Under the pieces are notes generated by a model that saw nothing but the letters and a program-made list of their open reading frames with translations, searched no databases and was not told the origin of the DNA. A stretch of DNA of 64,000 bases from Vitellaria paradoxa (taxonomy: Eukaryota; Streptophyta; Magnoliopsida; Ericales; Sapotaceae), in assembly GCA_019916065.1 (NCBI GenBank), contig CM034238.1:33303176-33367175 (forward strand). Direction: 5' to 3'. Positions 49,176 to 60,766 of this stretch are shown piece after piece. Each line of letters starts with the position of its first letter. Positions within the stretch are counted from its first letter, which is position 1. Both the position numbers and the translations under genes were made by a program.

Positions 49176-49442
49176 TCTTCACTACAGCCCCGCGTCCCCC
49201 TAGTGAAGGCATCTCTGCCTTATTTGCACGCGAAAAGAGAAGTGTTGACACTTTTTTTTGAATTTAAATCATATCTGAAGTTGCGCCCAAATGGCTACAT
49301 CGCTGTGTAGAATATTTTAACGTTAATCTTCATCTTCCCGGAACAGCTGGTTCTTCTTTACTCTACTCCTCCTTGGAAATCCAGCACCTCCATCCATCCA
49401 TCATCTTCAACGGCATAGACAGACACAGAGAATCGGAGGAAA
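49176..49442 (+). promoter_or_regulatory. Promoter / 5' UTR region of the second B3 gene
   Basis: About 270 bases between the foldback element and the ATG, with pyrimidine-rich sequence near 49345-49405 (CTCTACTCCTCC, CCATCCATCCATCATC) as in plant 5' UTRs. Only this short stretch separates the transposon from the gene, so the promoter must lie here or in the element. No TATA box assigned. Confidence 0.35.
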
Positions 49443-49563
49443 ATGGTGGTTGCAAAGGTGGCATACGAGGAAAGCCGCCGGAAGAGGCTCGAAGAGAACA
49501 AGAAAAGAATGGAAGAACTCAATCTCGCTAAACTCGCTCAATCTCTCAGCCCTAAGCCCTCTC

Positions 49564-49600
<37 letters not shown>

Positions 49601-49802
49601 CCTCCCCCTCCCCCTCCCCCTCCCCATACACACATACACAGGTACCCTTAACGGGTTGTTTGTTTTGGATTAATTGGTCAACAGATGAAACAGGCGAAGC
49701 AGCGAGCCCCTCCCCAGCCGGTGGACCTCAAAACAGTGAGAAGGTCCAGTCGTGTTGCAGACAAGCCACCGCCCAATTACAAGGAAGTAAGCTCTATCTC
49801 AC

Positions 49803-49848
<46 letters not shown>

Positions 49849-50145
49849 CCTCCCTCCCTCCCTCCAAGTTGAAATCAATGAATATAATGTGACAAATGAA
49901 AAAAAAAAAAAAAGAAAAAAGAAGGGGGGGGGGGAAGCAATTTAGAATTGGGCCTCACCACATTATTGAGATATTAAACAGAGTTTTGTATTGCAGGATT
50001 TTTTGGGGTGTAATTTTCTCATTGAATGACCCTCTACACAAAATTAGAAACTGTCTAATAATCTCTCTTCATGAATGCAGTCTGTTTTGCTTGTATTTTT
50101 TGCAGGTTCACACCTCTGTATTTCATTGTATTGTTTTTATATACA

Positions 50146-50198
<53 letters not shown>

Positions 50199-53100
50199 TA
50201 CTTGCATAAGATGGCGTTGGGTGTTTTGAAAAAGTTAAAAAAAAAAAAATTAAAAGTCGGCGTAATAAAAAGTGATATGTGACGAAATTTGATTGAAAAG
50301 AAATTAGAAACTTTTAAAGTTTTTCAAAAAAAATTGAAGCTCCAAACGGAGATTAAAACAATGCAGGCTTCATGTCTTATAACATGCCGTCCCTAATGCT
50401 TTTGTATGTGATTTGGACCAATCTCAAATTGTTCTGGAATTAATGTGTTTGATGAAACTAGAAGACTATCCACTTATTAATTCTCTGTCAATTGGATGTC
50501 TTCCAATATAAACTTTTGCCATAGGTGGGGATTTTAAGTAAATGGATTTGAGATTTTATTGAATTAAAATATACACGCCAAAGTTGATTTATGTAGCGGC
50601 ATCACTCTTCCTAAACTGGTGGAATTTGAAGGATCTTAAATTTATCAGCCCCTTTGGAGTGTAAAATTTTGAAAAAAATAAAAAGGTAAATTTTAGATTG
50701 TTAGGTATTTGATGTGTTCCCTAAAAAAATGTGAAAAAGTTAAAAGAATAAAGAAAGTTGGTTACAAATTATAGAAAGTTGGCAAAAGTTGATGATCTTG
50801 AGTAAAATTTTGAGAAAGTTGGAAAAAATCAAGATTTTTGGTGTTGGCAAGTTGGAGAAAATTAGAAAAATTAGAAAATTTTAACCAAATTTGTCACTCT
50901 AAATGCATGCTACAATTGATCATGTTAAACTAATGGAGCACTATTTTGAAAGATTTCAAATAATTTTATAATTCATCTTGTTAAACCAGTCAAATCCTTT
51001 ATAAAATCCTTATATAAACCAAAAACATCTATTTGGGCAAATGTTCATATCTAAACTAGGAATGTTATATTTGAGTAAGTCTTCTTAACTGATTAACATG
51101 AAATCTTTTGATTTTGAAATTCATAAATACAAACTTGGATTTATTTTGAAAGTTCATGTATTTATTCATTCTTCATCAGAAAGAAATTTGTTTCTTCACC
51201 ACAAGTTTGTTGACCTCCAAATCTCTGAATCACTGACAGGTGCCCATTGAACCTTTGGGGAGGCCTAGAAGGTTTGTCTATACTGTAAACAAAAATGTTA
51301 GTGCAATTGTAGGTAAAAGATTAGTTGCTTATCTTTTGTTGTTTCGTGATGTTTAGTTACAGGACTTATGGCTATAATAGAAGGGATTTGTCAAATCGAG
51401 TGTACGCCTCAGTTGAAGATAGGGAATATGCTATAGAGAGGGCAGAAGAACTACAATCAGGTTTAGGGCCTGATTTCCCAAGTTTTGTAAAGCCAATGCT
51501 CCAGTCCCATGTGACAGGAGGGTTTTGGCTGGTAAGCTCTATCATACCTTTAACAATTCATCATTTCTTCTCTAGGATGATATTATTAAAGTACTCACTA
51601 TATATTAAATCTAGTATCTCTTTTGTGAATGCATTGTAAATGAGTCGAAACGGGTCAAATATCGGCATGTCCAGCTTGTTTATTAAGTTTATTTGTGAGT
51701 TTGACCTGAATTTTGAATAAACACTATCACGCCCCGGATCCGACACGTGAATAAAAGATAAATAATACACATTTTAACAACTTCTCTTATCATTCGTCAG
51801 AGCCATACACACACTCTATGGAGCAATAAAAATAAAAATAAATAAAACTAAACTGTAAATTTAAATAAATGCCTTAGTCAAAGCCACTCAAGCAATAAGC
51901 TCCAAAACTAAACCCAAACAATTTCTATAAAAATAAATAAATCAACAATTTATCTTCACCTCACAAACAGAGGTTTGTTACCATCCACTAAAAAAATAAT
52001 TTTTTTTAAAGTTTTTACATAAATGTATAACAATAAATAAAACTTCTAATTTCCTATTCTCAGTAGGCTCAGCACGTGACTCAATCTCATTACCTGCATT
52101 ACAAACTGTAAGGGGATGAGCACTAATACCACGTGTGCTTGGAGCCTTAATAATAATAATATAAATGCAGTATGCTCTAGCATGGTATTAAGTGAAACAA
52201 TTATGCTCAAGTAGCAATTTCAAACAAGAGCTTAAATTTATTTATTTATCTCTTTTCGTTACCATTAATCGTGTTTTAGCATCACATATCACATGAAAAA
52301 AAATATCAATTTAATTTCAAGGTACTGCTGCTTAGTTGTCTTGTAGGAACAAGATCCAATTAATATACATCATTTATTGATGTCTGCTTGGTTGTTCCGT
52401 AGAAATAGGACCCAACCAATATACACCATCTTTCGGTATCTGTTTCCTAGGCCAAAGTCTTAGGAATATAATATGCTATCCTTAGGTATCTGCATCGTTT
52501 GTAAGTTACTAGCCTACTGGACTCGATTACCACTCTTGCGCGGGTTTCGGGACTCTCAACCCTTTAGTATGTATACTCGATATTTTCAGTACCCCTCAAT
52601 CCAAATAAAACATATTATTAAATTTCACTTTAATTCCACATTAGATAAATTTTCCTTAATTTAAAATTTAAAATCTTATTAACTATTAATTCACCAGCAC
52701 ATAATTAACGTAAATTTTTATCACATTAACAAAAAAATCCTACGGTTAACACCTACAGTAAATATACGTGCAGTTTAAAATTAAAAAATCAATTATTTAT
52801 TTGCTCATCTCAGATTTAAATAATACACATATATACATACAAATATACACATTTAATATTAAAGGTTCCACCCCTTACCTCAAATTAAATCTACAGAAAT
52901 AATACCCAAGTCATAACAAAACCTAAAACTCAATCAGCAGATCAGACTAAGATCATCGCGACCATCAAGAAGCTGATAATCTCCACGACATTCACATTAT
53001 ATTTTTTTTCTCCTCTGCCGCCACTAGCTCTTATCTTTTATTTTCTCTCTCTTTCTCTTTCTCTCTCTTTACCCTTTACTACTGAAGAACGCATGCTATA

Positions 53101-56100
53101 TATATATATATATACACGTATATCTAGGCTAGCTATTAGTTGGTAGAATCCTAATGGAAAAATGATTAGAATTAAAGTCAAACTAGACTTCTAACTCTAC
53201 GTACCCATTGTTAGTTGGTAGAATCTTAATGGAAAAAGACTAGAATCCAAATTAAACTAGACTTTTAACTTCACGTACCCATTAATTTAGACCGTCTTAA
53301 GTTATATATATACTAATTAATATATATATATATATATTTACATATAACAGGTGTATAAATATATATATATATATACACATGTAAACATATTATCAAATAG
53401 GAATAAAATGCTTAATTCACATTATTCAATCTACACCCAAACTAATTCAAATTGCACTTTAGAAATCAAATAGAATTTAAATTTGAACTCTTACTTTTTA
53501 ATCTATCACACATTAATCCAGTTGGCAGTCAGAAATATATAATATTATTACTTAACAAACAAATATATATATATGAATATATATATGCACATAGCATTGT
53601 GCACTTCAAAAAAAATTATATTTCATTAAATTAATAATTTATCAAAATTAAACCATAATCTTGTAATTCTAAAAAATAATTAAATACTAAAAATTTCTCA
53701 CACAATTTGTGTGTCCACCATAAAAATTGAATTTAATTTATGTCTCAAAAACTTAAATTAATAAAAATTTTATTTTTACCAAATTAAATATTAATTAACA
53801 AATAATCAAAACATAAAATTCTGGGTCATCACAAACACTAAATATTGTTTTTGAACTTATTTGTTAGGTTTATTGGCAAGATTGTTCTCGAGTCAAGTGC
53901 TTACGAGCTTGTTGACAAATAAACAATTTTTTTGTTTTTAACAAATTGAAAATTCCCAATATGCTAGATAATCCAATCAATGATGCAAATAATTGTAAGA
54001 AATAATCAAAAGGCAAAAAAAATAAAGGACAAGATTTAATGAAGAAAAACTCAAATCGGGAAATTTTTTTTGAATCTTTTACTAATAAAAAGGAACTTTT
54101 GACCAATACAATACTATAGAATTATCTTTATAACCTTAGTATTAATAAAAAGAAATTTATATTATGATATGACACATATATTTTTTATATAAAAAATAGG
54201 TCATAATTAATTTATTAAAAAGTTTTTGTGAACCTTTTCAATATTAGTACTTTAAATTATTATGCTTCGAATTAATATTTTGAATTATTATAGATAAACT
54301 AGTAATTATACATAATAAATTATCATTATTATTTTCAAATAATAATATAATAAACTAAATATGATTATAAAAACTACATAGTAATTAATCTATTAATTTT
54401 TTTGTGAAATTATTTTTGCATTAGTACTTTAAATTATTGTGCTTCACAACAATATTTTAAATTTATATTATATATAAAGTAGTAATTATACATATATATA
54501 TATAAATTATCATTACCATTTCTTTTGGTTAATAAACCAAACATGAAAAAGAGAAAAAATTTAATTTCTTTTTCACTTCCTTTTTATTAGTATCAAATAA
54601 TAAAGGAAGAACGTTACTCTTAATTTTCTTTTTTATGCATTTTTTATATTAATAGTAAAAGTATAAAGGTAATTTTATAACATTTAATTGGCTCAAAGTT
54701 AATTTTTTGAGAGAAAATTTAACAAAGGAGTTTTGAGTGTGCACTTATGAAACTTCAAAGGATTTAAACTCATATTTACGAAATTTGTGCGATTAAGGTG
54801 TACAAAAGTGAAATTACAGGAGGTGTAAGTGAAATAAATGCTTTAATAAATAATATAACAAATTTAATTTAATTTAATTATCTAAATTAATATGTATTGT
54901 ATTTTAATAATTTATTTATAATAAGTAATGTAATATAATTAATTTAATTAATATTATTTTATTTTATAAAATTATTTTAAATAAATATCATACTAAATTA
55001 TTTAAATTATTATTAAATATATTGTATTCAATTTTTCAATAAATAATATAATTATATTATAATATAATTATTATATTTTATATTTACTAAATTAAAAATA
55101 TCATAATTATATTTTATTAAATTGTTAATTAATTTATAATAAACAATATATCTAAATAAATTAAATTAAGTTAATAATTAGTTAATTTAATTAATTTCTC
55201 TAATATGAAAGATATTTTGTTAAATTATTTTTAATAACTAACAAAATAAAATTATTTTAATTTAATAATGAATTTAATTTAATTAATTTAATATTTATCA
55301 AATTATTTTTTAATAAATATCATAATTAATTTGTTTAAATTATTATGAAATATGATTTATTCAATTGTTTTTGGTAAATAATATAATTAAATTATAATTG
55401 ATATATTTTATATTTACTAAAGTAATAGATATAATAACCATTTTTTGTTGAACTGTTTTAATAAACAATATAATTAAATTATATTTAATATATTTTATAT
55501 TTATATTTATTGAATTAAATAATTTTGAATAAATAATTTAATTAAGTGAATTATTTTTAATTAATATTAATTAACTAATTAGATATTAAATTTATTTAAT
55601 TAGATTAACTAAATTTAATTAATCTAATAAATTAAATTAAATTAATATGAAATATATTTTATTAAAATAAAAAATTAATAATTATAAATAAAACTACATT
55701 TTCAAATGTAATTTTAGTTTTCATTAAAAAAATAAATAAATAATATAAAACAAAAAATAGAAAACATAAACAGGTGAACATATATAGAAAAATAACAATA
55801 TTATCAAACGATCCCTAATAAATAACTTTTAACTAATTTAAGTTTTTAACAAGAAATATAATTGTGTCATTAAAACTTTATAAACAATCTTGGGCAATCT
55901 AATTATAAGTATATTCACAAATGCCTAAATGAGTATGTTCAAGAGTTATAAAAAAGTATATTCATGAGTAATAAATGAGTCTATTCAAGAACCTTATCAA
56001 GTCAGGTCCATTCTTACTTAAGTTTGACTTGTTTTTAAAGCTATTTTGAAAAATGTACTCAAATTTATTCAATTCCTTGCTAAACAAATATAAACGAGTT

Positions 56101-59100
56101 TGTTCACTAGCGACTTGTCAGACACTTGATTCATTTGCAACCATAGAATATATCATATATTCTTGCTTACTCGAGTAATTTTTAATTGAAATAAAAGAAT
56201 GCCAAATAGTAGCCATGAAGAGACAATTCAGCTGGTATCATTTGAAGAACCTAAAGTCCAGTCTTGTTGCTAAAGATGATCTAGTCAGATTCTCTATGGT
56301 TGCGATGCTCACATTACCTATTCCTTTAGGGGCTTCCTGTCCATTTCTGCAACACACATCTTCCAAGCCACGATGAATTTATCACTTTGTTGGATGAGGA
56401 TGGAAATGAAAGCTCAACAAAATACCTCGCGGAGAAAACAGGACTTAGTGCTGGGTGGAGAGGGTTTGCCATTGAACATGGATTAGTTGATGGGGATGCA
56501 TTGGTCTTCCAACTAATTCAGCCTGCAAAATTTAAGGTGAGCTTCCAAACCTGACGCTTGATCTTGCATCTCTATGTGATCTTGAAGCATGATTGCTCTA
56601 AGTTTCTCAATGTTACTGCAACATATACATCTCTCTGTATCTATCGGAAAGCTTGGGGGTATTCCCTAATCCATGGCGTATTTATAGTCTCACATTGAAT
56701 ATTGTCATCTAGGCAGACCTTATCCATATATTGTGATTAATACACGATAAAAAAATCATCATATCATGGGTTGGAAGAATTGTGTGTGCAGGGAACAACT
56801 ATGCCATGCTATTTTTTAAATAAGAAACGAAGATTGTCGACCAACCCTAAACATTTTGTGTTTACCTACTTTTTGCATTTTACAATTCTTTTGACAATTT
56901 TTGTGACTACAATCTTACAACAATTAATATTACATATTATATTTATACATTTGTTGTTTTCCTTTAACCATATTACACACATAACTTTCCACCCGAAATT
57001 AATCATGCTAAATAATCTTGTCAATAGGTCAGGTTTGGATCAAAGTTGTCAGATCATACCCTATATGGATTTAATAATAGTAAATTCGATTTAAATCCAA
57101 AATAATTAGGCTTGATCTTACAAGATTCAAATCCGATGTATAAAACTGGATCTAACCTATTTTGAATAATAATTTTTTAAACCATTATTTCATAATATAA
57201 AAACATATATTTTATTCAAAATATATATACGCATATTGGTGCATTTGCTTTCGCCTTGACTTTGAGTTCAATTAGATCTCTAATCAAAATAGAGAGAAGA
57301 TAATTTCATTATTTTATGTTGACGAATAAGTAATAACAGCTATACTCAGAATTGCCTGTCCGACCACTTTGGCTTCTGCCTCAACAACCAAGATGATCAA
57401 ATATATAGACAAAAAAACTTATATAAGGTTTCATTGTATAACTTATATATATGTTGACTTTTTTTTTTTGGGATTTTGAAGTTGGGGGATATAAGTTTTT
57501 TTTTTTTTAATTATCTTATATAATTTTTTATGCTTAATAACTTTTTGATATTTTATTTGCCTCTTTTAAAATATAAAAAAAAAAAAACTACTTAAAAATA
57601 AAATATTCATGTGCAAACAAAATGGTAGTAAAGTAAAATAGTCAAAATGATTGATTTTATTTATTCACGTGTAAAATTTTTATTTTTAGGTATAGATCAT
57701 GAATTGAATATGTCAAATCTAATATAATTTTATTGGATCAGATCTGGATCGAATATGAACTAAATCTTGCCCAGTTTTTAATTTTTTTGGTATTAAAAAA
57801 AAAATTTAATAGGTGTAATGCTAAACATTGTAAATTGTATTTTCAATTACCTCCAACTTTCATTGAAACTTATTGTCTTTTCCTTGACGTTTCTCATTTT
57901 TTTTTTCCTTTTCTAGCCTCACCAGTGCGTATAGAGAGAGAGAGAGAGAGAGTTATATTTCCAACATCAACATAATAATCTTGTTATCATTCTAGCTAGC
58001 TTAATTGCAAATTTGGTTCTACCTAGTAATGAGTACTGGTTCCATTGTTTTTATGGTTCAATGTTCATAATGAGAAGAAAAAAAAAAAAAAAGTCTATGA
58101 ATCGTTGTGGATTATTATATATATATATATATATAACCCCAATTTTATTCCTCCGTTCCAATTTGATATTAGAAAACTTGACCACCATAAGATGATGTCA
58201 CTTTTTTTTTTTTGTTGGTCATTTCCTTAAAATGTAAATACTAATTAATAAGATTGTTAAGTAATGCCATTTTTATGGCCACAACCCTTCAATAATTGGA
58301 AATTTAATGCCTTCCTCTAATTAAAAATATAAGTTATCTACATTCATTTCACTCAACTTATTATTATTTTTTTTTTGGTTTATTTATTTTGTTTTTGAGG
58401 TTTTCATTGTACGAGTCAATCAAACCGAAAACAGTGATGAAGCTCCAGATATTTCACAAGTCGATGCTCCAGACGTGTCACAAGTCGACTGTAGTTCTAA
58501 AAGAACTCGAGCAAGTAAGTCTATTTATTATATTGTGAATAAGTTCAAATAAAATATTAGTCTGCGAGGGATCTTTTTTGTTGTGTTTAGACTGAAATTT
58601 TGGTAAAGAAAAAGGAAAATAAGAAAATAGAGAAAAGATAAAATAAACATGAAATTGTAAATATATATTTTTATTTGAATGGATTAAAAAGCATAATAAA
58701 ATAAAAGATATTCACTAATAAATTATTTTTTAATTTAATTATTTTTAGTTTCTCCAAACTCATACATTTTTTTTTTCATTTTTGATCACAATTTAAACAA
58801 GAAAGAAAATTTTAAATTTCTGTCCCTTTCTTTTTCTTTCTTTCTCTCTCTCTCTCTCTCTTTTTTTTTTTTTTCTTCCTGATGAATCATTGATTCAGAC
58901 ACTACTTTCATGTAAGATCCATATCAGATGAGGACGTTGAATTTCATTCAATAACATAAATATTTTACAAAATATGTTGGAACATAAATATTTTATGTAA
59001 TCACAGCCTTACTAAACAACACTTATATTACACATGACTGTCGGATTAAAATTGTTCACAATTTCATGTATAACTGTCATAAGTAACACTAAATTTACGA

Positions 59101-59577
59101 GCAAAACAATGCATAAAATATTTATGGTCCAACATATTTTGTAAAATATTTATGTTATTTAATGAAATTCAACGTCCTCATCTGATATGGATCTTAGATG
59201 AAAGTAGTGTTTGAATCAATGATTCATCAGAAAAAAAATAAAAAATAGAAGGAAAAATGGAAAAAAAAAAATAAAATCCCAATTTAGATTTTATTTTAGT
59301 GAATTAGAAAATGCATCAAAATAAAAGATGCTATTAATAAATTAATTTTTTTAATTTCTCAAATCTCATGTACTTTCTTTTTCATTTTTCATTACAAGCC
59401 AAGCATAACAACTATTTTGGGAATTCTTTTGACTCTTAAGAGTGCCTACACGACCAAATTGTTGACAAAAATGGACGACGTTACAGATCACAACTCACAA
59501 GCAAGCGCGTTGTTATTATTTTCTTTTCCTTTTATATGTGTTATTATTATTATTATTATTTTGCAGGAAAAAAGTAG
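49443..59577 (+). CDS. B3 domain-containing protein, At3g19184 / At5g42700 / Os06g0194400 type
   Basis: Seven exons in continuous phase: 49443-49565, 49685-49786, 51240-51271, 51363-51531, 56330-56536, 58400-58514, 59567-59577; 252 residues. The N-terminus, YEESRRKRLEENKKRMEEL, is a charged helix typical of this clade, followed by RRSSRVADKPPPNYKEVPIE and RDLSNRVYASVEDREYAIERA. The B3 DNA-binding domain begins SFVKPMLQSHVTGGFWL, crosses intron 4 into LPVHFCNTHLPSHDEFITLLD, TGLSAGWRGFAIEHGLVDGD and ends FIVRVNQ. The exon with the second half of the domain is 207 bp, exactly as in the other B3 gene. The tail has a short repeat, APDISQVD/APDVSQVD, then SSKRTRA. These are nuclear transcription factors; targets unknown. 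The chosen ATG is the one that gives the conserved N-terminus. Introns 4 and 6 hold transposons. The end of the frame is unusual (see last exon). Confidence 0.88.
49566..49626 (+). repeat. (CT)n / (CCCCCT)n microsatellite at a splice donor
   Basis: Starts with the intron-1 donor itself, GTCTCTCT, and runs about 17 CT units, then CCCCCT units. An extra donor-like CAG|GTACCC lies downstream at 49639 but would break frame. Confidence 0.85.
49799..49865 (+). repeat. (CT)n / (CCCT)n microsatellite in intron 2
   Basis: Begins about 12 bases after the intron-2 donor (GTAAGC at 49787): CTCACTCACTCTCT... then CCCTCCCT.... Same repeat type as in intron 1 of this gene. Confidence 0.85.
50139..50198 (+). 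repeat. (ATAC)n then (AT)n microsatellite
   Basis: About nine ATAC units followed by about twelve AT units in intron 2 of the second B3 gene. Confidence 0.9.
50210..50362. mobile_element. MITE remnant in intron 2
   Basis: GGCGTTGGGTGTTTTGAAAAAGTTA at the left and TTGAAGCTCCAAACGGAGAT at the right, with TAAAAAGTGATATGTGACG inside, resemble the elements at 7017, 30355 and 60040. Ends pair weakly. Confidence 0.4.
51725..53833 (-). mobile_element. 2.1-kb solo LTR, antisense, in intron 4 of the second B3 gene
   Basis: On the - strand it begins TGTGATGACCCAGAATTTTA and ends TCACGTG...GGATCCGGGGCGTGATA. Exact 5-bp repeats AACAC flank it (51720-51724 and 53834-53838). No internal coding region, so it is a solo LTR left by LTR-LTR recombination. 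Start TG is intact; the expected terminal CA is TA, a C-to-T change. The style (TGTGATGACCC, CCCCGGATCC) is that of plant gypsy LTRs. It contains two short tandem duplications, near 52320-52440 and 53136-53284. Confidence 0.85.
53136..53284 (+). repeat. Tandem duplication inside the solo LTR, period about 74 bp
   Basis: TTAGTTGGTAGAATC(C/T)TAATGGAAAAA...AACTAGACTT(C/T)TAACT...ACGTACCCATT occurs twice in a row. Confidence 0.8.
53839..54839. other. Intron 4, AT-rich, nothing recognised
   Basis: Contains a repeated TTTGTGAA(C/A)...AGTACTTTAAATTATT motif near 54225-54260 and 54400-54440; otherwise no features. Confidence 0.4.
54840..55815. mobile_element. AT-rich foldback element (copy C, truncated)
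   Basis: The right end AATAACAATATTATCAAACGATCCC is the reverse complement of the left end of copy A (GGGGCCGTTTGGTAATATTATCG), and the core has the same TTAATTTAATTA strings. The opposite terminus is missing or unrecognisable. In intron 4 of the second B3 gene. Confidence 0.55.
56537..58399. other. Intron 5 of the second B3 gene
   Basis: AT-rich with poly-T runs, (GA)n at 57931-57951 and (AT)n at 58118-58134. Open frames such as 56771-57094 and 57733-57975 are unrecognisable and are taken as chance. Confidence 0.6.
58879..59230. repeat. Near-perfect palindrome in intron 6, 119-bp arms
   Basis: 58879-58997 is the reverse complement of 59112-59230 with only 4 mismatches (115/119). The loop is 58998-59111. 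Arms begin CTGATGAATCATTGATTC. The flanks, 58600-58870 and 59240-59420, share loosely similar AAATAAAAGAT(A/G)...TTTTTCATTTTT sequence. Likely a foldback MITE; it would fold as a hairpin in the B3 pre-mRNA. Confidence 0.9.
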
Positions 59578-59844
59578 CCCCAGATGTTGAGCCAGCCTGT
59601 AAGGGTTTTTTAGGTTGATTAACTTTCGCATTGTATGAGTGTACGCTTATCCCTATTGTAATTTTTCCATATTTTGTGCAATTCTGTCTACTATATAAAT
59701 GAACTTTTTCTTTTTTAATATTTTGAGCAAGTTTGAATTTGGATTAAAGCGAAAAAAATAGGAGTAAATAGATATAACTGAAATGTCTATAATAGCTATC
59801 TATTCCGTCCAATTTGTCATTCCACATTGAATATATACATATAC

Positions 59845-59875
<31 letters not shown>

Positions 59876-60766
59876 TATATGTATATATATAGAGAGGGAG
59901 TGGGGGTGGAAGCAAGAAGTGAAAAAGGGTGGGCTAGTGGTGGAAGTAACAGCAAAAGGTCGGTTAAAAGAGGATAGTTCGTGAGAATTTCGGGCTAGGG
60001 TGCTTCCATCTGATCCCATTATCTATTTTTATATAAAGATTTTGTTTGGAGTACTGAAAATTATTGAAAATATTTAAAATTTTTAAAAATAATTTATTTT
60101 TTTATCTTATTACACAAATTACAAATTTATAATTTTTATCAAATTTTATTATTTTTTGTCACTCGAAACGCCCCTAAAATAACAATCTACTATCTATTCT
60201 AAGTAGTGTTTGATTTATTAACAAATACACCCACAAGTTTTTCTAACTATTTTTAATTTTTTTAATCAAAATTTGTTACGTATTATTTTTATATTAATTT
60301 TTTTTTTTATTTTTTAGTCATTCAAACACTACAGGAAAGTGAATTAATTGATTTAATTTGGATTTAGGGTTGATGTTAGTTCAGGAACCAAGTTACTTGA
60401 GTTATTTAATTAAAATTTAATAGTTCAAATGTATTCAATTTTTTTAATAAAAAAATATAAATGCATTTCGACCCTGACTTTAATCTTGTTGAGCTCTCAA
60501 CGTGGTAACATCAAAATTGATGTATCTCTCCAACCTTATTTGATTTTGGATCTACTTCAATAAGGTCCGGCCGCTTCTGAATGGCGTGAATCCTTAAACG
60601 ATCCATGCCCACGGGGACAAACCCCGGAGTGGATTTCAATGTTTTGCGGCCTTGATGTCAGTTTGTGGACTTTAGTGTTCTGAATTGGGTTGGTTTGCTA
60701 ATCCCAACTTTCGAAGTGAGTTGGTATTAGTAGGACTACCTAACAATCTACCATCCAATTTTATCA
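59578..60766. other. 3' flank of the second B3 gene
   Basis: An (AT)n run at 59835-59862. 60040-60175 (GTTTGGAGTACTGAAAATTATTG...TTTTGTCACTCGAAACGCCCC) is another foldback MITE of the family seen at 7017, and 60205-60333 looks like one more. 60500-60766 has mixed composition but no recognised gene. Confidence 0.45.

Noticed and set aside
49407..49631. Open frames over the CT repeats on both strands
   Set aside because: Low-complexity translations of a microsatellite overlapping the first B3 exon.
56771..57975. Small genes inside intron 5
   Set aside because: AT-rich hydrophobic translations with no similarity recognised; the B3 exons on both sides splice in phase without them.
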